Source of the DNA: an uncultured Terriglobales bacterium | GTDB taxonomy: Bacteria; Acidobacteriota; Terriglobia; Terriglobales; Acidobacteriaceae | Assembly (NCBI GenBank): GCA_955652845.1 | Contig: CATPBY010000102.1 | Span: 1 to 12,660 of the forward strand | Length of the DNA: 12,660 nucleotides | Direction of reading: 5' to 3' | Part shown: piece after piece, positions 1 to 7,652 of the stretch | How the letters are laid out: the number at the start of each line of letters is the position of its first letter | Position numbering within the stretch: position 1 is the first letter of the stretch | Notes under the pieces: generated by a model | Databases searched by the model: none | The model's input: only the letters and a program-made list of their open reading frames with translations | Told to the model about the DNA's origin: nothing | Program-made: the position numbers and the translations under genes

Positions 1-260
1 AACCGGCACCGGCCCCAGCGCCCTGCGGGCCATGCGCCAGCGGCAGGTAAGGCGAATGCAAAGGTGAATGAATATGACGTTCGTACGGTCCGCCTTTCTT
101 GTCAGTACATGGTTTGCTGTACGGCAGATTTTCACACTCCTGGCCTGACGCTCGTCCCTTTCTACACCTTGCGGCGATCTATCCCGCTCAAATTAATCAG
201 GCATTCGATTGGCAGATCTCGTGCATCTTAGTCGCTGCCAGCACGTTTTGGGGGGGCCCC
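1..260. other. Left edge, no confident gene
   Basis: No reading frame here looks like a recognisable protein. Two short open stretches enter from the left edge and stop at about 48 and 67; either could be the last codons of a gene lying outside the window, but there is too little to judge. An open frame runs in phase into the STAS gene from 99, but its first 54 residues show no domain character and I treat them as untranslated leader. Immediately before the STAS start there is a run of seven G followed by CCCC (250-260). Confidence 0.4.
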
Positions 261-566
261 GTGTTCAATGTTACCGTCGAGAAAATTGATGATATCGCGG
301 TGGTTCATTGTGAAGGCAGAATAGTTCACAGTGACGCGGTGTTTAAATTACGCGACGCAGTTAGCCAGCAACGTGGAGCGCGTGTCATTTTATTGGACCT
401 GTCGTCGGTAGATTCGCTGGAAGGTGGTGGAGTGGGAATGCTGGTTTTTCTTCAGAGATGGGCCCAGCAGCACGGTATTGAATTTAAGTTGTTCGCTCCG
501 CCTGCTCGCGTGCTTCAAACCTTACACTACACGCCGTCCGCATCCACTTTGCAGATCGCCGCGTAA
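261..566 (+). CDS. Short STAS-domain protein (anti-sigma factor antagonist-like)
   Basis: A 101-residue single-domain protein starting at a GTG. The start is chosen because the STAS fold begins here and the in-frame sequence upstream from 99 looks non-coding; the only ribosome-binding candidate is the G-run at 250-256. The pattern is that of STAS/SpoIIAA-like proteins: first strand around residues 3-17, helix around 25-37, the core strand VILLDLSSVDSL at 42-53, a glycine-rich turn, then helix LVFLQRWAQQHG at 61-72. STAS proteins of this kind bind anti-sigma kinases or similar partners in the cytoplasm. Oddity: where SpoIIAA-type proteins have Asp-Ser-Ser-Gly with the phosphorylated serine, this one has Glu54-Gly-Gly-Gly57, so the usual phosphorylation switch appears to be absent. 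It is convergent with the gene ending at 592. The family call is firm; the partner is unknown. Confidence 0.8.
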   Translation: MFNVTVEKIDDIAVVHCEGRIVHSDAVFKLRDAVSQQRGARVILLDLSSVDSLEGGGVGMLVFLQRWAQQHGIEFKLFAPPARVLQTLHYTPSASTLQIAA

Positions 567-591
567 GAGAGTCCAGCGGAACAGATATGGA

Positions 592-1236
592 CTACGCTTC
601 GGGGACGTTTCCCCGGCGGGAAGCGATCTGCTTGGGCAATTCCCGGATCATGTATCCCGCCAGAGCGGAAACGACAGAACCGACCACGGTCATCATCAGT
701 GAACCTGCGTAGCGGCCTAACCATCCATTATTCGACGACACCGATTCGGCCATTGAAGGTTCGACGCCTTGCCAGGTCAGGGAAATACTGCCGTGCCTAG
801 CGACTACGGCGAGGATCCGCTGCGCATTGGGAGCGAATTCCCCGGCGATCGTATCCTCTTGTACCGAGCCATCATCTGACAACACTTGGATGCGCACTTG
901 GTGTTTGCCCGAGGAAACCAGCAAGGTTTCAGACAGGCTGCCCTGCACTTCTGCGATCAGTCCAAACTTCCTTTTCACTGTCCCGGCAAGTTTTCCGGAA
1001 TACTCCGCCTTCCCATCCACCCAGACGGACAACTGTCCGCTGCGCAAGTTGTGCTGTACTTTCAGGCGCAGCATGGCGTCGGGAGCAACGAAAGCGGTGT
1101 GAAACGCCATCAGCGTCGCCGCAACCAGAAAGAGACCAAGGATGATCCATGCGGTTGTGGGTAAACGCCGAAGGCTGGTGAGCGCCTTCTGCCAAAACTG
1201 GCTGGCGCCTGCGGTGGCTTTACATTGCTGGTCCAT
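592..1236 (-). CDS. Hypothetical two-TM protein with central extracytoplasmic domain
   Basis: A 214-residue protein I do not recognise. I start at the Met at 1236 because the longer upstream extension (to 1383) lacks structure and would overlap the preceding gene by a few bases. A cytoplasmic N-terminus with basic residues (RR at 23-24) precedes a hydrophobic helix at about 28-50. Residues 55-160 are strand-rich, with a stretch SGQLSVWVDGKAEYSG (66-81) reminiscent of PEGA-like or small beta-sandwich domains. A second hydrophobic segment lies at about 173-196, followed by a short tail rich in basic residues. The likely topology is both ends inside with a periplasmic beta domain. It lies 143 nt downstream of the PPOX gene on the same strand, and a strong hairpin sits just before its start. 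It has no obvious Shine-Dalgarno. Function unknown. Confidence 0.7.
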   Translation of the reverse strand: MDQQCKATAGASQFWQKALTSLRRLPTTAWIILGLFLVAATLMAFHTAFVAPDAMLRLKVQHNLRSGQLSVWVDGKAEYSGKLAGTVKRKFGLIAEVQGSLSETLLVSSGKHQVRIQVLSDDGSVQEDTIAGEFAPNAQRILAVVARHGSISLTWQGVEPSMAESVSSNNGWLGRYAGSLMMTVVGSVVSALAGYMIRELPKQIASRRGNVPEA

Positions 1237-1249
1237 GGAAGCATCTATT

Positions 1250-1270
1250 TTCGCCGCTGGGCGCGGCGAA
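1250..1270 (-). other. Strong hairpin in the leader of the two-TM protein gene
   Basis: A perfect 8-bp inverted repeat, TTCGCCGC (1250-1257) and GCGGCGAA (1263-1270), with a 5-nt loop. Read on the minus strand it ends 13 nt before the ATG at 1236. It is followed there by an A-rich rather than T-rich run, so it is not a standard intrinsic terminator. It may affect translation of the gene or stabilise mRNA ends between the PPOX gene and this one. Confidence 0.5.
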
Positions 1271-1379
1271 GCTCCAGTTACCAAGGTGCAAAGCTGGTAG
1301 GGAAGGATTTGAATCTCGCCAACCCGTTGAATCGAAGTCCCACAGAATCCACTTCCGCCATGCAGATCAAAGGGCGAGC

Positions 1380-1778
1380 TCAACCCATGGTATTTGCATG
1401 TTCTGGCTGGATCTTGTACACCACGCGCACTTCTCCCGCCTGCCGGTATGGATATTTATCAACTCCGAGGTATTTTTTGGCGAGCTTGTCGATGTGGGCG
1501 TCTGCCCCTTGCTCAGTGATTTCCACCACGCGGCCGCGGATTTCTAGATAACGATAGGGATTCTCCGGATCTACAATCGCAAGCGCGACCCGCGGATCGC
1601 GGCGCACATTTCGGTCCTTCTGGCGGCCTTTAGCCGAGTTGAAAACGACGTAGTCCCCCTCCAGATCGCACCACACCGGAGTTACTTGAGGGCGGCCGTC
1701 CGGCATCAAGGTGCCCAGAGTAGCGAAAGCGCGTTTGCTGAATAGATCACGATACTTTTCGGGAATGGATTGAGACAT
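1380..1778 (-). CDS. PPOX-class (pyridoxamine 5'-phosphate oxidase-like) F420/FMN split-barrel oxidoreductase
   Basis: A 132-residue protein of the split beta-barrel PPOX superfamily, closest in pattern to the short Rv1155-type F420-dependent oxidoreductases. It is presumably a cytoplasmic dimer binding a flavin-type cofactor at the subunit interface; the exact substrate cannot be read from sequence. Diagnostic segments are FATLGTLMPDGRPQVTPVW (18-36), VVFNSAKGRQKDRNVRRDPR (44-63, the cofactor-phosphate binding region) and YLEIRGRVVEI (77-87). The length is normal for the family. The start at 1778 is fixed by AGGAGG six to eleven bases upstream, although the frame is open to 1847. A good -10 box lies further upstream. 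FMN or heme-related cofactors are alternatives to F420. Confidence 0.85.
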   Translation of the reverse strand: MSQSIPEKYRDLFSKRAFATLGTLMPDGRPQVTPVWCDLEGDYVVFNSAKGRQKDRNVRRDPRVALAIVDPENPYRYLEIRGRVVEITEQGADAHIDKLAKKYLGVDKYPYRQAGEVRVVYKIQPEHANTMG

Positions 1779-1782
1779 GACA

Positions 1783-1788
1783 CCTCCT
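1783..1788 (-). promoter_or_regulatory. Shine-Dalgarno of the PPOX gene
   Basis: A perfect AGGAGG on the minus strand, four bases from the ATG at 1778. It decides the start against the in-frame upstream Met at 1847. Confidence 0.85.
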
Positions 1789-1817
1789 GAAATGATGGCC
1801 GTTCGGGCCGCCAAGGG

Positions 1818-1847
1818 ATTATAGAGCGGGAGCCAAACCGCCGTCAC
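1818..1847 (-). promoter_or_regulatory. Predicted sigma70-type promoter of the PPOX gene
   Basis: On the minus strand a perfect -10 box TATAAT (1818-1823) follows a -35-like GTGACG (1842-1847) with an 18-bp spacer. This would start transcription near 1811, giving a leader of roughly 30 nt that includes the Shine-Dalgarno. Confidence 0.5.
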
Positions 1848-1996
1848 ATCTTCCGGCGCAGCTTGGTTGTGACGTCAGCGAAGAACCCCTTCTGTTCCGC
1901 GGAAGGAGCGATTACAATGTCAGACCTTACTCGAAATGCATAGAGTTCAAATTTGTTTTTTGCTGAGCTTGGAGATTGCCACGTCTTTAAATTCTG

Positions 1997-2935
1997 GTGA
2001 ATGAGCGAAAAACCTTGATCCTGAGATTCTCTGTCTTACGCCGGGTGTTGCCCGCTCTCGCTTCGATCCTGTTTCTGTTTGTGGCGGGCGCAGTGGCCCA
2101 ATCTACATCCATCCCATCGAGGCCTACCATCGTATTCATGACCGACTTTGGCACGGTCGACGATTCGGTCCCCATCTGCAAGGGCGTCATGTATACCATC
2201 GCGCCTGATCTTCGCATTGTTGATCTCACTCACCAGGTCACGCCGTTTTCTATTCTTGATGGCGCTCGCTTCCTCTATGGGGCGGCCCCCTACTATCCGG
2301 CGGGAACCGTTTTCGTCGTAGTCATCGACCCCGGCGTGGGCAGCACCCGCAAGGCAATCGTGGCGAAATCCAAGCGCGGGCAGTATTTCGTCCTTCCCGA
2401 CAACGGTCTGTTAACACTGGTGCAGGATCGTGATGGGATTGAAGGCGCCCGTGAAATCACAAACCGCGACTGGATGATCGGAGCGGCCTTGTCTTCCACC
2501 TTCCACGGACGGGACATATTTTCGCCGGCCGGCGCTCATCTTGCCAGGGGCGAAGACTGGGCGCAGATAGGTCCGGAGTTGGATGTAAACAAGCTGGTGC
2601 GGTTGGACCTTGTGCCCGCAAAACTGGATCAGCGCGGTTTGACAGGCGAGGTAATAGCAACCGATGGTCCTTTTGGCAACCTGGTCACTAATATCAGCGG
2701 CGAGGACTTACTCAAGCTGGGTTACAAACATGGCCAGAATGTGAAGGTCATGATCGGTAAGACGGAGATGAATATTGCCTTCGTCCGCACCTTCAGCGAC
2801 GTGGCTCTGAACAAACCACTCTTGTATATTGACTCGCGCGGGCACCTCGGCCTGGCAGTGAACCAGGGCAGTTTCGCGTCGGCATACGGAATCAAGCCGC
2901 CGGCGCCGATTTTTATTTCGCGCGCGCAAAACTGA
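1997..2935 (+). CDS. Exported SAM hydroxide adenosyltransferase (DUF62, fluorinase/chlorinase superfamily)
   Basis: A 312-residue member of the DUF62 superfamily, whose characterised members use water/hydroxide to split S-adenosylmethionine into adenosine and methionine; fluorinase and SalL are halide-using relatives. The N-terminal TIVFMTDFGTVDDSV motif (44-58) is the SAM-sugar-binding region. The conserved catalytic triad Asp-Arg-His of the hydroxide enzymes is present as D111, R118 (in DPGVGSTR) and H170 (in STFHGRDIF), with spacing like that I recall for the Pyrococcus enzyme. The C-terminal barrel covers about 215-308. Unusually there is a clear signal peptide: basic start, hydrophobic core at 18-31, and A-V-A cleavage after residue 34. 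The start is uncertain: GTG at 1997 lacks a Shine-Dalgarno, and TTG 2015 or GTG 2045 are possible. The receptor gene follows 71 nt later. It is not a halogenase by the triad. Confidence 0.88.
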   Translation: MNERKTLILRFSVLRRVLPALASILFLFVAGAVAQSTSIPSRPTIVFMTDFGTVDDSVPICKGVMYTIAPDLRIVDLTHQVTPFSILDGARFLYGAAPYYPAGTVFVVVIDPGVGSTRKAIVAKSKRGQYFVLPDNGLLTLVQDRDGIEGAREITNRDWMIGAALSSTFHGRDIFSPAGAHLARGEDWAQIGPELDVNKLVRLDLVPAKLDQRGLTGEVIATDGPFGNLVTNISGEDLLKLGYKHGQNVKVMIGKTEMNIAFVRTFSDVALNKPLLYIDSRGHLGLAVNQGSFASAYGIKPPAPIFISRAQN

Positions 2936-3006
2936 AACCGAATCCTGACGCCTGAGTCAAACATCGTATCCAGTCTCACCTGTAAGCGCATAACCGGGGG
3001 AATTCA

Positions 3007-6000
3007 ATGAACCAGTCGTTCACATCACTCACACCCACTAGCGGGTTGAGCCGCAGGCGTATCGAACCTGGAACTCGGGTCGCTCTGGCAATAGCTTTGC
3101 TTTTCCCATGCCTTGTTTTGGCGCAGAGTTATCGCGGGTCCATTCGCGGCAAAGTATCCGATCCCAGCGGCGCGGTGATTGCCGGTGCGAAAGTCACCGC
3201 CAGGAGCGACGCAACCGGACTGGTGCGCGGAACCATTACTGTGGCAGATGGCAGCTACGTATTGGCAGAACTGCCCGCGGGGGTATACACCGTGATGGTG
3301 GAATCGGCGGGGTTCTCCACCGCGGCGCAAAATATCGTAGTGAATGTCGGCCTTGATACCACCGCGGATTTCGATTTGACCAAGTTCGAGAGAAAAGTAG
3401 AGCAGGTGTTGGTCACAGGCGAAGCGCCAGTGATCGAGACCTCACGCGACGTCCTGGGCGAGGTCGTGGACCAGACACTGGTTACGGACCTTCCGCTGAA
3501 CGGCCGCGACTTCGGCAAACTGGTGGCGCTGGTGCCGGGAGCGACGGTAGATCCTTCCGGCGTGGCGGCGATGCAGAGCGGGTTTGGCCAGTTCTCCATC
3601 AATGGGAACCGTGACCGCTCCAACAATTACACTCTCGACGGCACCGACAACAACGATCCATTCTTCAACAATTCCGCGCTCAATCAAACCGGCATTGGCG
3701 GAGCGCCCGCGTCATTGTTGCCGATTGACGCCATCCAGGAATTCAACCTGCAGTCGCAGTTCGCCGCCGAATACGGACGAAACAGCGGCTCTGTAGTCAA
3801 TATTCTGACTAAGTCCGGCAGCAACCAGCTGCACGGTTCCGCTTTCGAATTCCATCGCAATAGCGCGTTCGATGCGCGCAACTATTTCAATCGAACTCCC
3901 GCCGCCAAGACGGGATTCAGGAATAATCAGTTCGGGGGTTCGCTGGGCGGACCGATCATTAAAGACAAAACTTTTTTCTTCGGCGCATACGAAGGCCAAC
4001 GCGAGCGCGTAGGGTCCGACTTTACTTTTCTGGTACCGACTCAAGCGCAAATCACCCAAGCCCAGATTCTGGCGCAAGCCAATGGTGTTACCCCGAGCCC
4101 GGCCTTGACCAAACTTCTGGGTTTCTTTCCTGCGCCCACCGGCTTTAACGGAAGCGTGGGGACTGTATCCGGCACCGTGGCCGATAAAAACGACGGAAAC
4201 AATCTCATCGCCAAAATCGATCATCAGATTAGTCCCAACGAATCGTTGACCGGACGTTATGCCTTCTCCCAAAGTACGCAGATTTTCCCGTTGGGCGGCC
4301 TGGGCAGCTTTGCGGCTTCGCGGCTGCCGCCGTTTGCGCAGACCTCCCCTGCCCGGGTGCAGGTGGTTTCGGCCAGCCTGCTGTCTACTCTGAGCAGCGC
4401 TAGAATCAACGAGGTGCGCTTCGGTTATAGCCGCTACCGCACATCATTCGAACCCAAGGACGTTAACTTCGACCCTAAATCGCTGGGCATTGATTTTGGT
4501 ACCGGCCTGTTGAGCGTACCCGAGATCGACTTTGGCGCCACTTTTGAAAATTTGGGCGCGAGCGCTTTCCTTCCCCATGGCCGCACCAGCGGAAGCTTCC
4601 AGGTTCTCGACAATTTCACCTGGCTGAAGGGCCGCCATACGTTCAAGTTCGGCGGAGAGGTTCGCCGTATCGTTATCGACAGCTTTAACGACAGTCTTTC
4701 CAGAGGACAATTCGAATTCGGCTCGTCGACGTTCGGCGTGGGAGGAACTGGAGTTTGCCCAGGCACGCTGACGCTGGCTCAATGCAGCGACAGCGCCGTT
4801 ACTACGCTGGCAAATTTTTACTTGGGAATGCCTTTTTCTGCGGTTGCGAATGCCGGCAACACTCAGCGCACCACCTATAACAATGGCCTGAGTTTTTTTG
4901 CGCAAGACGATTTCCGTGCTGGCCCCAGGTTGACAATAAATTATGGCCTCAGGTGGGAATATTTTGGTCCCCTGAGCGAGGCCCACAACCTGCTTTCAAA
5001 CTTGGGTGGCGATGGAAACCTGGCGCTGGTTGGCACCGATGACGTGAAGGGCGCTTACCGGCGTGATCTGAACAACTTCGGCCCCCGGCTGGGGTTTGCC
5101 TGGAACGCTCTGCCCAAGACAGTGCTGCGCGGCGGTTACGGCATTTACTACGACTACGTTCCCCAGGAATTACTGATCGCGAACTTCACCAATTCGGCGG
5201 GACTGGTCACAAACCCCATCGGCCCGGCCGCCGTCCTGCCATTCAATTTCAATAAAGGAGCCTTCAATGGCAGCGCTCCCGGGCCTGTATTCACCCCGGC
5301 TGCCACTCCCTGCCCAGGCTCGTCTTGCAGTATTTTTGTGACGCCGCGAAACTTTCCTACCCCTTATTCGCAAAGCTGGAACCTAAATCTTGAACAGGCG
5401 CTGTCGCAAAATTTCGCTTTTCAGCTTGGTTACGTGGGCAGCAAAGGAACCCATCTGGTGCGCCTGCTGGATATTAATCAGCCCGACTATCTTGGGTTTC
5501 GCCCCAACCCCAACTATGGCGCAATTGATTCGCTTTCGCCGGTCAGTGGCTCCTCTTATCACGCGCTGCAGGCGACCCTGCGTTCGCGTAACTGGCACGG
5601 CTTGTCCGGGTTCACCGGCTATACGTTTTCAAAATCTCTGGATGACGCATCCGACGGCATTGATTTTAACTTCGCAACTGTCGCATTCCCACAGAACGGG
5701 TTCAATCTGGGAGCCGATCGCGGCCCTTCGAATTTCGACACCCGTCACCGCTTTACCGCCGCCTTCCCCTATCAGGTTCCACATATTGGGGGCCCGCGCA
5801 GATTGGCGGAGGGCTGGCAGTTAAATGCGATTGTCACGGCACAGAGCGGCCGCCCGGTGCCCATCGTGAGCGGCAATGATACCAGCGCAGCAAACGGCGT
5901 TTTTCCAACTCCCTCCAACTTTCACCAGCGGCCAGACCTGATCCCGGGCGTGAACCCAATCAATTCCAATTGGGAGTCAGCGCCAGACGTGATCGGGTAC

Positions 6001-6375
6001 CTCAACGGCAACGCCTTTGCGCAGCCGCCGAATGCGACGGCAGCTGATCCACAGGGCAGCTTCGGGAATCTGCAGCGCAACTCGATCTATGGACCGCATT
6101 TCTGGGGCGCCGATTTTTCCCTGTCCAAGGACACTCGGATCTCCGAACGCCTGAACCTGCAACTTCGAGCGGAGTTCTTCAATATTTTCAACCACCCAAA
6201 CTTCGCACTGCCCAACTTCTTCGTGAGTCCGGTTTTCAATGCTGACGGCTCGAACTCAGGTGCGTCTTCCAACCAGGGATTAATCACTCAGACACCCGAC
6301 CAGGCTCAGACCAATCCTGGGCTTGGGGGCGGAGGGCCCAGGGTTGTCCAACTGGCGGCAAAGTTTACTTTTTAG
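3007..6375 (+). CDS. Oar-like TonB-dependent outer-membrane receptor with CarboxypepD regulatory-like domain
   Basis: A 1,122-residue outer-membrane protein. The signal peptide has a basic patch (RRR, 16-18), a hydrophobic core at 25-38, and likely cleavage after A39. Residues 44-125 are a carboxypeptidase-regulatory-like beta sandwich (RGKVSDPSGAVIAGAKVTA; LPAGVYTVMVESAGFS). The plug follows, with VLVTGEAPVIET (134-145), the family signature LPLNGRDF (162-169), YTLDGTDNND (208-217) and IQEFNLQSQFAAEYGRNSG (243-261). The remainder is a long beta-barrel with alternating aromatic and polar strands ending in Phe (AAKFTF), as expected for BamA recognition. It resembles the Oar-type receptors that Acidobacteriota carry in many copies; the ligand is unknown, with polysaccharides, peptides or other large compounds possible. 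The ATG at 3007 has a GGGGGAA Shine-Dalgarno (2996-3002). It is probably co-transcribed with the upstream exported DUF62 enzyme. Confidence 0.93.
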   Translation: MNQSFTSLTPTSGLSRRRIEPGTRVALAIALLFPCLVLAQSYRGSIRGKVSDPSGAVIAGAKVTARSDATGLVRGTITVADGSYVLAELPAGVYTVMVESAGFSTAAQNIVVNVGLDTTADFDLTKFERKVEQVLVTGEAPVIETSRDVLGEVVDQTLVTDLPLNGRDFGKLVALVPGATVDPSGVAAMQSGFGQFSINGNRDRSNNYTLDGTDNNDPFFNNSALNQTGIGGAPASLLPIDAIQEFNLQSQFAAEYGRNSGSVVNILTKSGSNQLHGSAFEFHRNSAFDARNYFNRTPAAKTGFRNNQFGGSLGGPIIKDKTFFFGAYEGQRERVGSDFTFLVPTQAQITQAQILAQANGVTPSPALTKLLGFFPAPTGFNGSVGTVSGTVADKNDGNNLIAKIDHQISPNESLTGRYAFSQSTQIFPLGGLGSFAASRLPPFAQTSPARVQVVSASLLSTLSSARINEVRFGYSRYRTSFEPKDVNFDPKSLGIDFGTGLLSVPEIDFGATFENLGASAFLPHGRTSGSFQVLDNFTWLKGRHTFKFGGEVRRIVIDSFNDSLSRGQFEFGSSTFGVGGTGVCPGTLTLAQCSDSAVTTLANFYLGMPFSAVANAGNTQRTTYNNGLSFFAQDDFRAGPRLTINYGLRWEYFGPLSEAHNLLSNLGGDGNLALVGTDDVKGAYRRDLNNFGPRLGFAWNALPKTVLRGGYGIYYDYVPQELLIANFTNSAGLVTNPIGPAAVLPFNFNKGAFNGSAPGPVFTPAATPCPGSSCSIFVTPRNFPTPYSQSWNLNLEQALSQNFAFQLGYVGSKGTHLVRLLDINQPDYLGFRPNPNYGAIDSLSPVSGSSYHALQATLRSRNWHGLSGFTGYTFSKSLDDASDGIDFNFATVAFPQNGFNLGADRGPSNFDTRHRFTAAFPYQVPHIGGPRRLAEGWQLNAIVTAQSGRPVPIVSGNDTSAANGVFPTPSNFHQRPDLIPGVNPINSNWESAPDVIGYLNGNAFAQPPNATAADPQGSFGNLQRNSIYGPHFWGADFSLSKDTRISERLNLQLRAEFFNIFNHPNFALPNFFVSPVFNADGSNSGASSNQGLITQTPDQAQTNPGLGGGGPRVVQLAAKFTF

Positions 6376-6384
6376 ACCTATTGG

Positions 6385-6421
6385 TTAGGGCGGAAAGGCT
6401 TGTGTGGCGCGGCCGCCCTAG
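6385..6421. terminator. Inverted repeat between convergent genes, possible bidirectional terminator
   Basis: A perfect 8-bp inverted repeat, TAGGGCGG (6386-6393) and CCGCCCTA (6413-6420), extendable by one G-U pair, with a 19-nt spacer. It lies between the receptor stop (6375) and the stop of the purine phosphorylase gene (6446). There is no T-run on either side, so factor-independent termination is uncertain; it may mark 3' ends. Confidence 0.4.
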
Positions 6422-6445
6422 CCCACGTTCCGCGCGGGAGTTCCC

Positions 6446-7285
6446 TCAGGCATCCACATCCCGGGCAATCTCGGGCAGGACAGCGCGCAGCAGCGCCACG
6501 AAGTCGCTTCCCACCCGCTTAGTGGTCTCAAGAACTTCTTCGTGATTGAGCGCCTGGTCAAGGATCCCGGCCGCCATATTGGTTACGCATGAGATGGCCA
6601 GCACCTTCATTCCCATGTGACGGGCTGCGATCACCTCAGAAACTGTGGACATACCAACCAGATCCGCGCCGATTGTCCGAAGGTAACGAATCTCCGCCGG
6701 AGTCTCATAGCTCGGGCCAGCCAACGCTGCGTACACACCGTGATACACCATTTTGCCCAGGCGACTGGCGGCTTTTTCTGCGATTTCGCGATAGGGCTTC
6801 CAGTAAGCCTTGGTCATGTCAGGGAAGCGTAATCCAAAGCGCTCATCGTTCGCTCCGATCAGCGGATTTTGCCCCTGCAGATTGATGTGGTCGCTGATGA
6901 TAACGAGCGCGCCCTGCTTGTATTCGAGACTCACACCCCCCGCGGCGTTAGTGAGAATAACCGCGCGAATGCCCATCCGTCCGAATACGCGCATGGGAAA
7001 TGCGACTTCCTTCGCCGAATAACCTTCGTAAAGATGGACACGTCCCTGCATAGCCGCAACCGGGATGCTGCCCGCGTTGCCCATGACCATCTGTCCCGCA
7101 TGCCCGACGGCAGTCGAGCGCGGAAAAAATGGAATGTTGGCGTAAGGAATGCGCGTTGCATCGGAAAGTTCGTCAGCGAAACCGCCCAGGCCGGAGCCCA
7201 GAACGAGTCCAATCCGGGGGCAGAGAGGTGACTCAGAAAGCAGGAACCGGGCGGCGGATTCGGCGTGGTTGAAATCGTCGGACAT
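6446..7285 (-). CDS. Purine nucleoside phosphorylase (trimeric, PNP family 2)
   Basis: A 279-residue cytoplasmic enzyme that splits inosine/guanosine with phosphate to free base and ribose-1-phosphate in purine salvage. The sequence matches the trimeric mammalian-type family along its length. It has the phosphate loop LVLGSGLGG (28-35), GHAG with H62, MQGRVHLYEGY (79-89), LTNAAGG (111-117), AGPSYETPAEIR (189-200) carrying the base-site Glu (E194), and the signature GMSTVSEVIAARHMGMKVLA (211-230). This is followed by VTNMAAG with N236, which corresponds to the purine-binding Asn. The length is normal. The ATG at 7285 is preceded by a GGGGA Shine-Dalgarno-like box that lies inside a hairpin. 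The gene has no neighbour in its operon and converges with the receptor gene. The base preference (6-oxopurines) is inferred from Glu/Asn. Confidence 0.95.
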   Translation of the reverse strand: MSDDFNHAESAARFLLSESPLCPRIGLVLGSGLGGFADELSDATRIPYANIPFFPRSTAVGHAGQMVMGNAGSIPVAAMQGRVHLYEGYSAKEVAFPMRVFGRMGIRAVILTNAAGGVSLEYKQGALVIISDHINLQGQNPLIGANDERFGLRFPDMTKAYWKPYREIAEKAASRLGKMVYHGVYAALAGPSYETPAEIRYLRTIGADLVGMSTVSEVIAARHMGMKVLAISCVTNMAAGILDQALNHEEVLETTKRVGSDFVALLRAVLPEIARDVDA

Positions 7286-7293
7286 AAGCAGGA

Positions 7294-7309
7294 TCCCCGA
7301 GTGCGGGGA
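7294..7309 (-). promoter_or_regulatory. Hairpin covering the ribosome-binding site of the PNP gene
   Basis: TCCCC (7294-7298) and GGGGA (7305-7309) form a 5-bp stem with a 6-nt loop. On the minus-strand mRNA the GGGGA nearest the ATG at 7285 is the only Shine-Dalgarno candidate, and it is the 3' arm of this stem. Folding would therefore hide it. Confidence 0.4.
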
Positions 7310-7337
7310 ATCGGCATTTTAACCGAAGCGAGCCCAA

Positions 7338-7410
7338 TGCAGGCGCGGACCTCCCTGCCGGTGCATGCTTCCGGCGAAACCCCACAGGCGAGGAGGTCCC
7401 GTCGCCTGGC
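7338..7410 (-). promoter_or_regulatory. Alternative hairpins in the presumed PNP leader
   Basis: Two mutually exclusive folds can be drawn. Fold 1 pairs CAGGCG (7340-7345) with CGCCTG (7403-7408), then, after a 1x3 internal loop, GGACCTCC (7347-7354) with GGAGGTCC (7392-7399), enclosing GCCGG (7357-7361)/CCGGC (7371-7375). Fold 2 pairs CAGGCGA (7385-7391) with TCGCCTG (7402-7408). CAGGCG occurs twice as a direct repeat and competes for the same partner. The strand is assumed to be minus because the phosphorylase gene lies 50 nt away on that strand. It matches no riboswitch class I know. Confidence 0.35.
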
Positions 7411-7652
7411 AGCCAAAGTGGAATGCGCTTCAAACCAGGTATTGGACGCGGTTTTCGCTCGGATTTTCACATTTGCTTAACGCAGATGCCCGTTTGCCAG
7501 ATGCCGAAATCCGTGACGGATACTGGGGAAAACTTATGAGCGCGAAAGTGTGGCCAAGGGTTTCGCTGCGGCTTGCACAATGACTGTTGCACATACCTGT
7601 GGACGGCCTGCACTCCATTGCAAGGAAAGAAGATGTAATCCTGCGTTTTTTA
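7411..7652. other. Gene-free stretch with short direct repeats
   Basis: No reading frame here looks coding. Two spaced direct repeats are visible: CAGATGCC at 7483-7490 and 7498-7505, and TTGCACA at 7573-7579 and 7587-7593 (14-nt register). They could be regulator sites upstream of the promoter at 7653 or chance. Confidence 0.3.

Noticed and set aside
1..98. 3' end of an upstream gene entering from the left edge
   Set aside because: Two frames stop at about 48 and 67 but the sequence is too short and shows no recognisable protein family.
600..615. GGGGA/TCCCC hairpin as a terminator between the STAS and two-TM genes
   Set aside because: It lies within the last codons of the minus-strand gene, has a short stem and no T-run on either strand.
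1997..2935. Fluorinase or chlorinase (halogenating) function for the DUF62 protein
   Set aside because: The intact Asp-Arg-His triad with the usual spacing is that of the hydroxide-using enzymes, and the halide-site features of fluorinase/SalL are not apparent.
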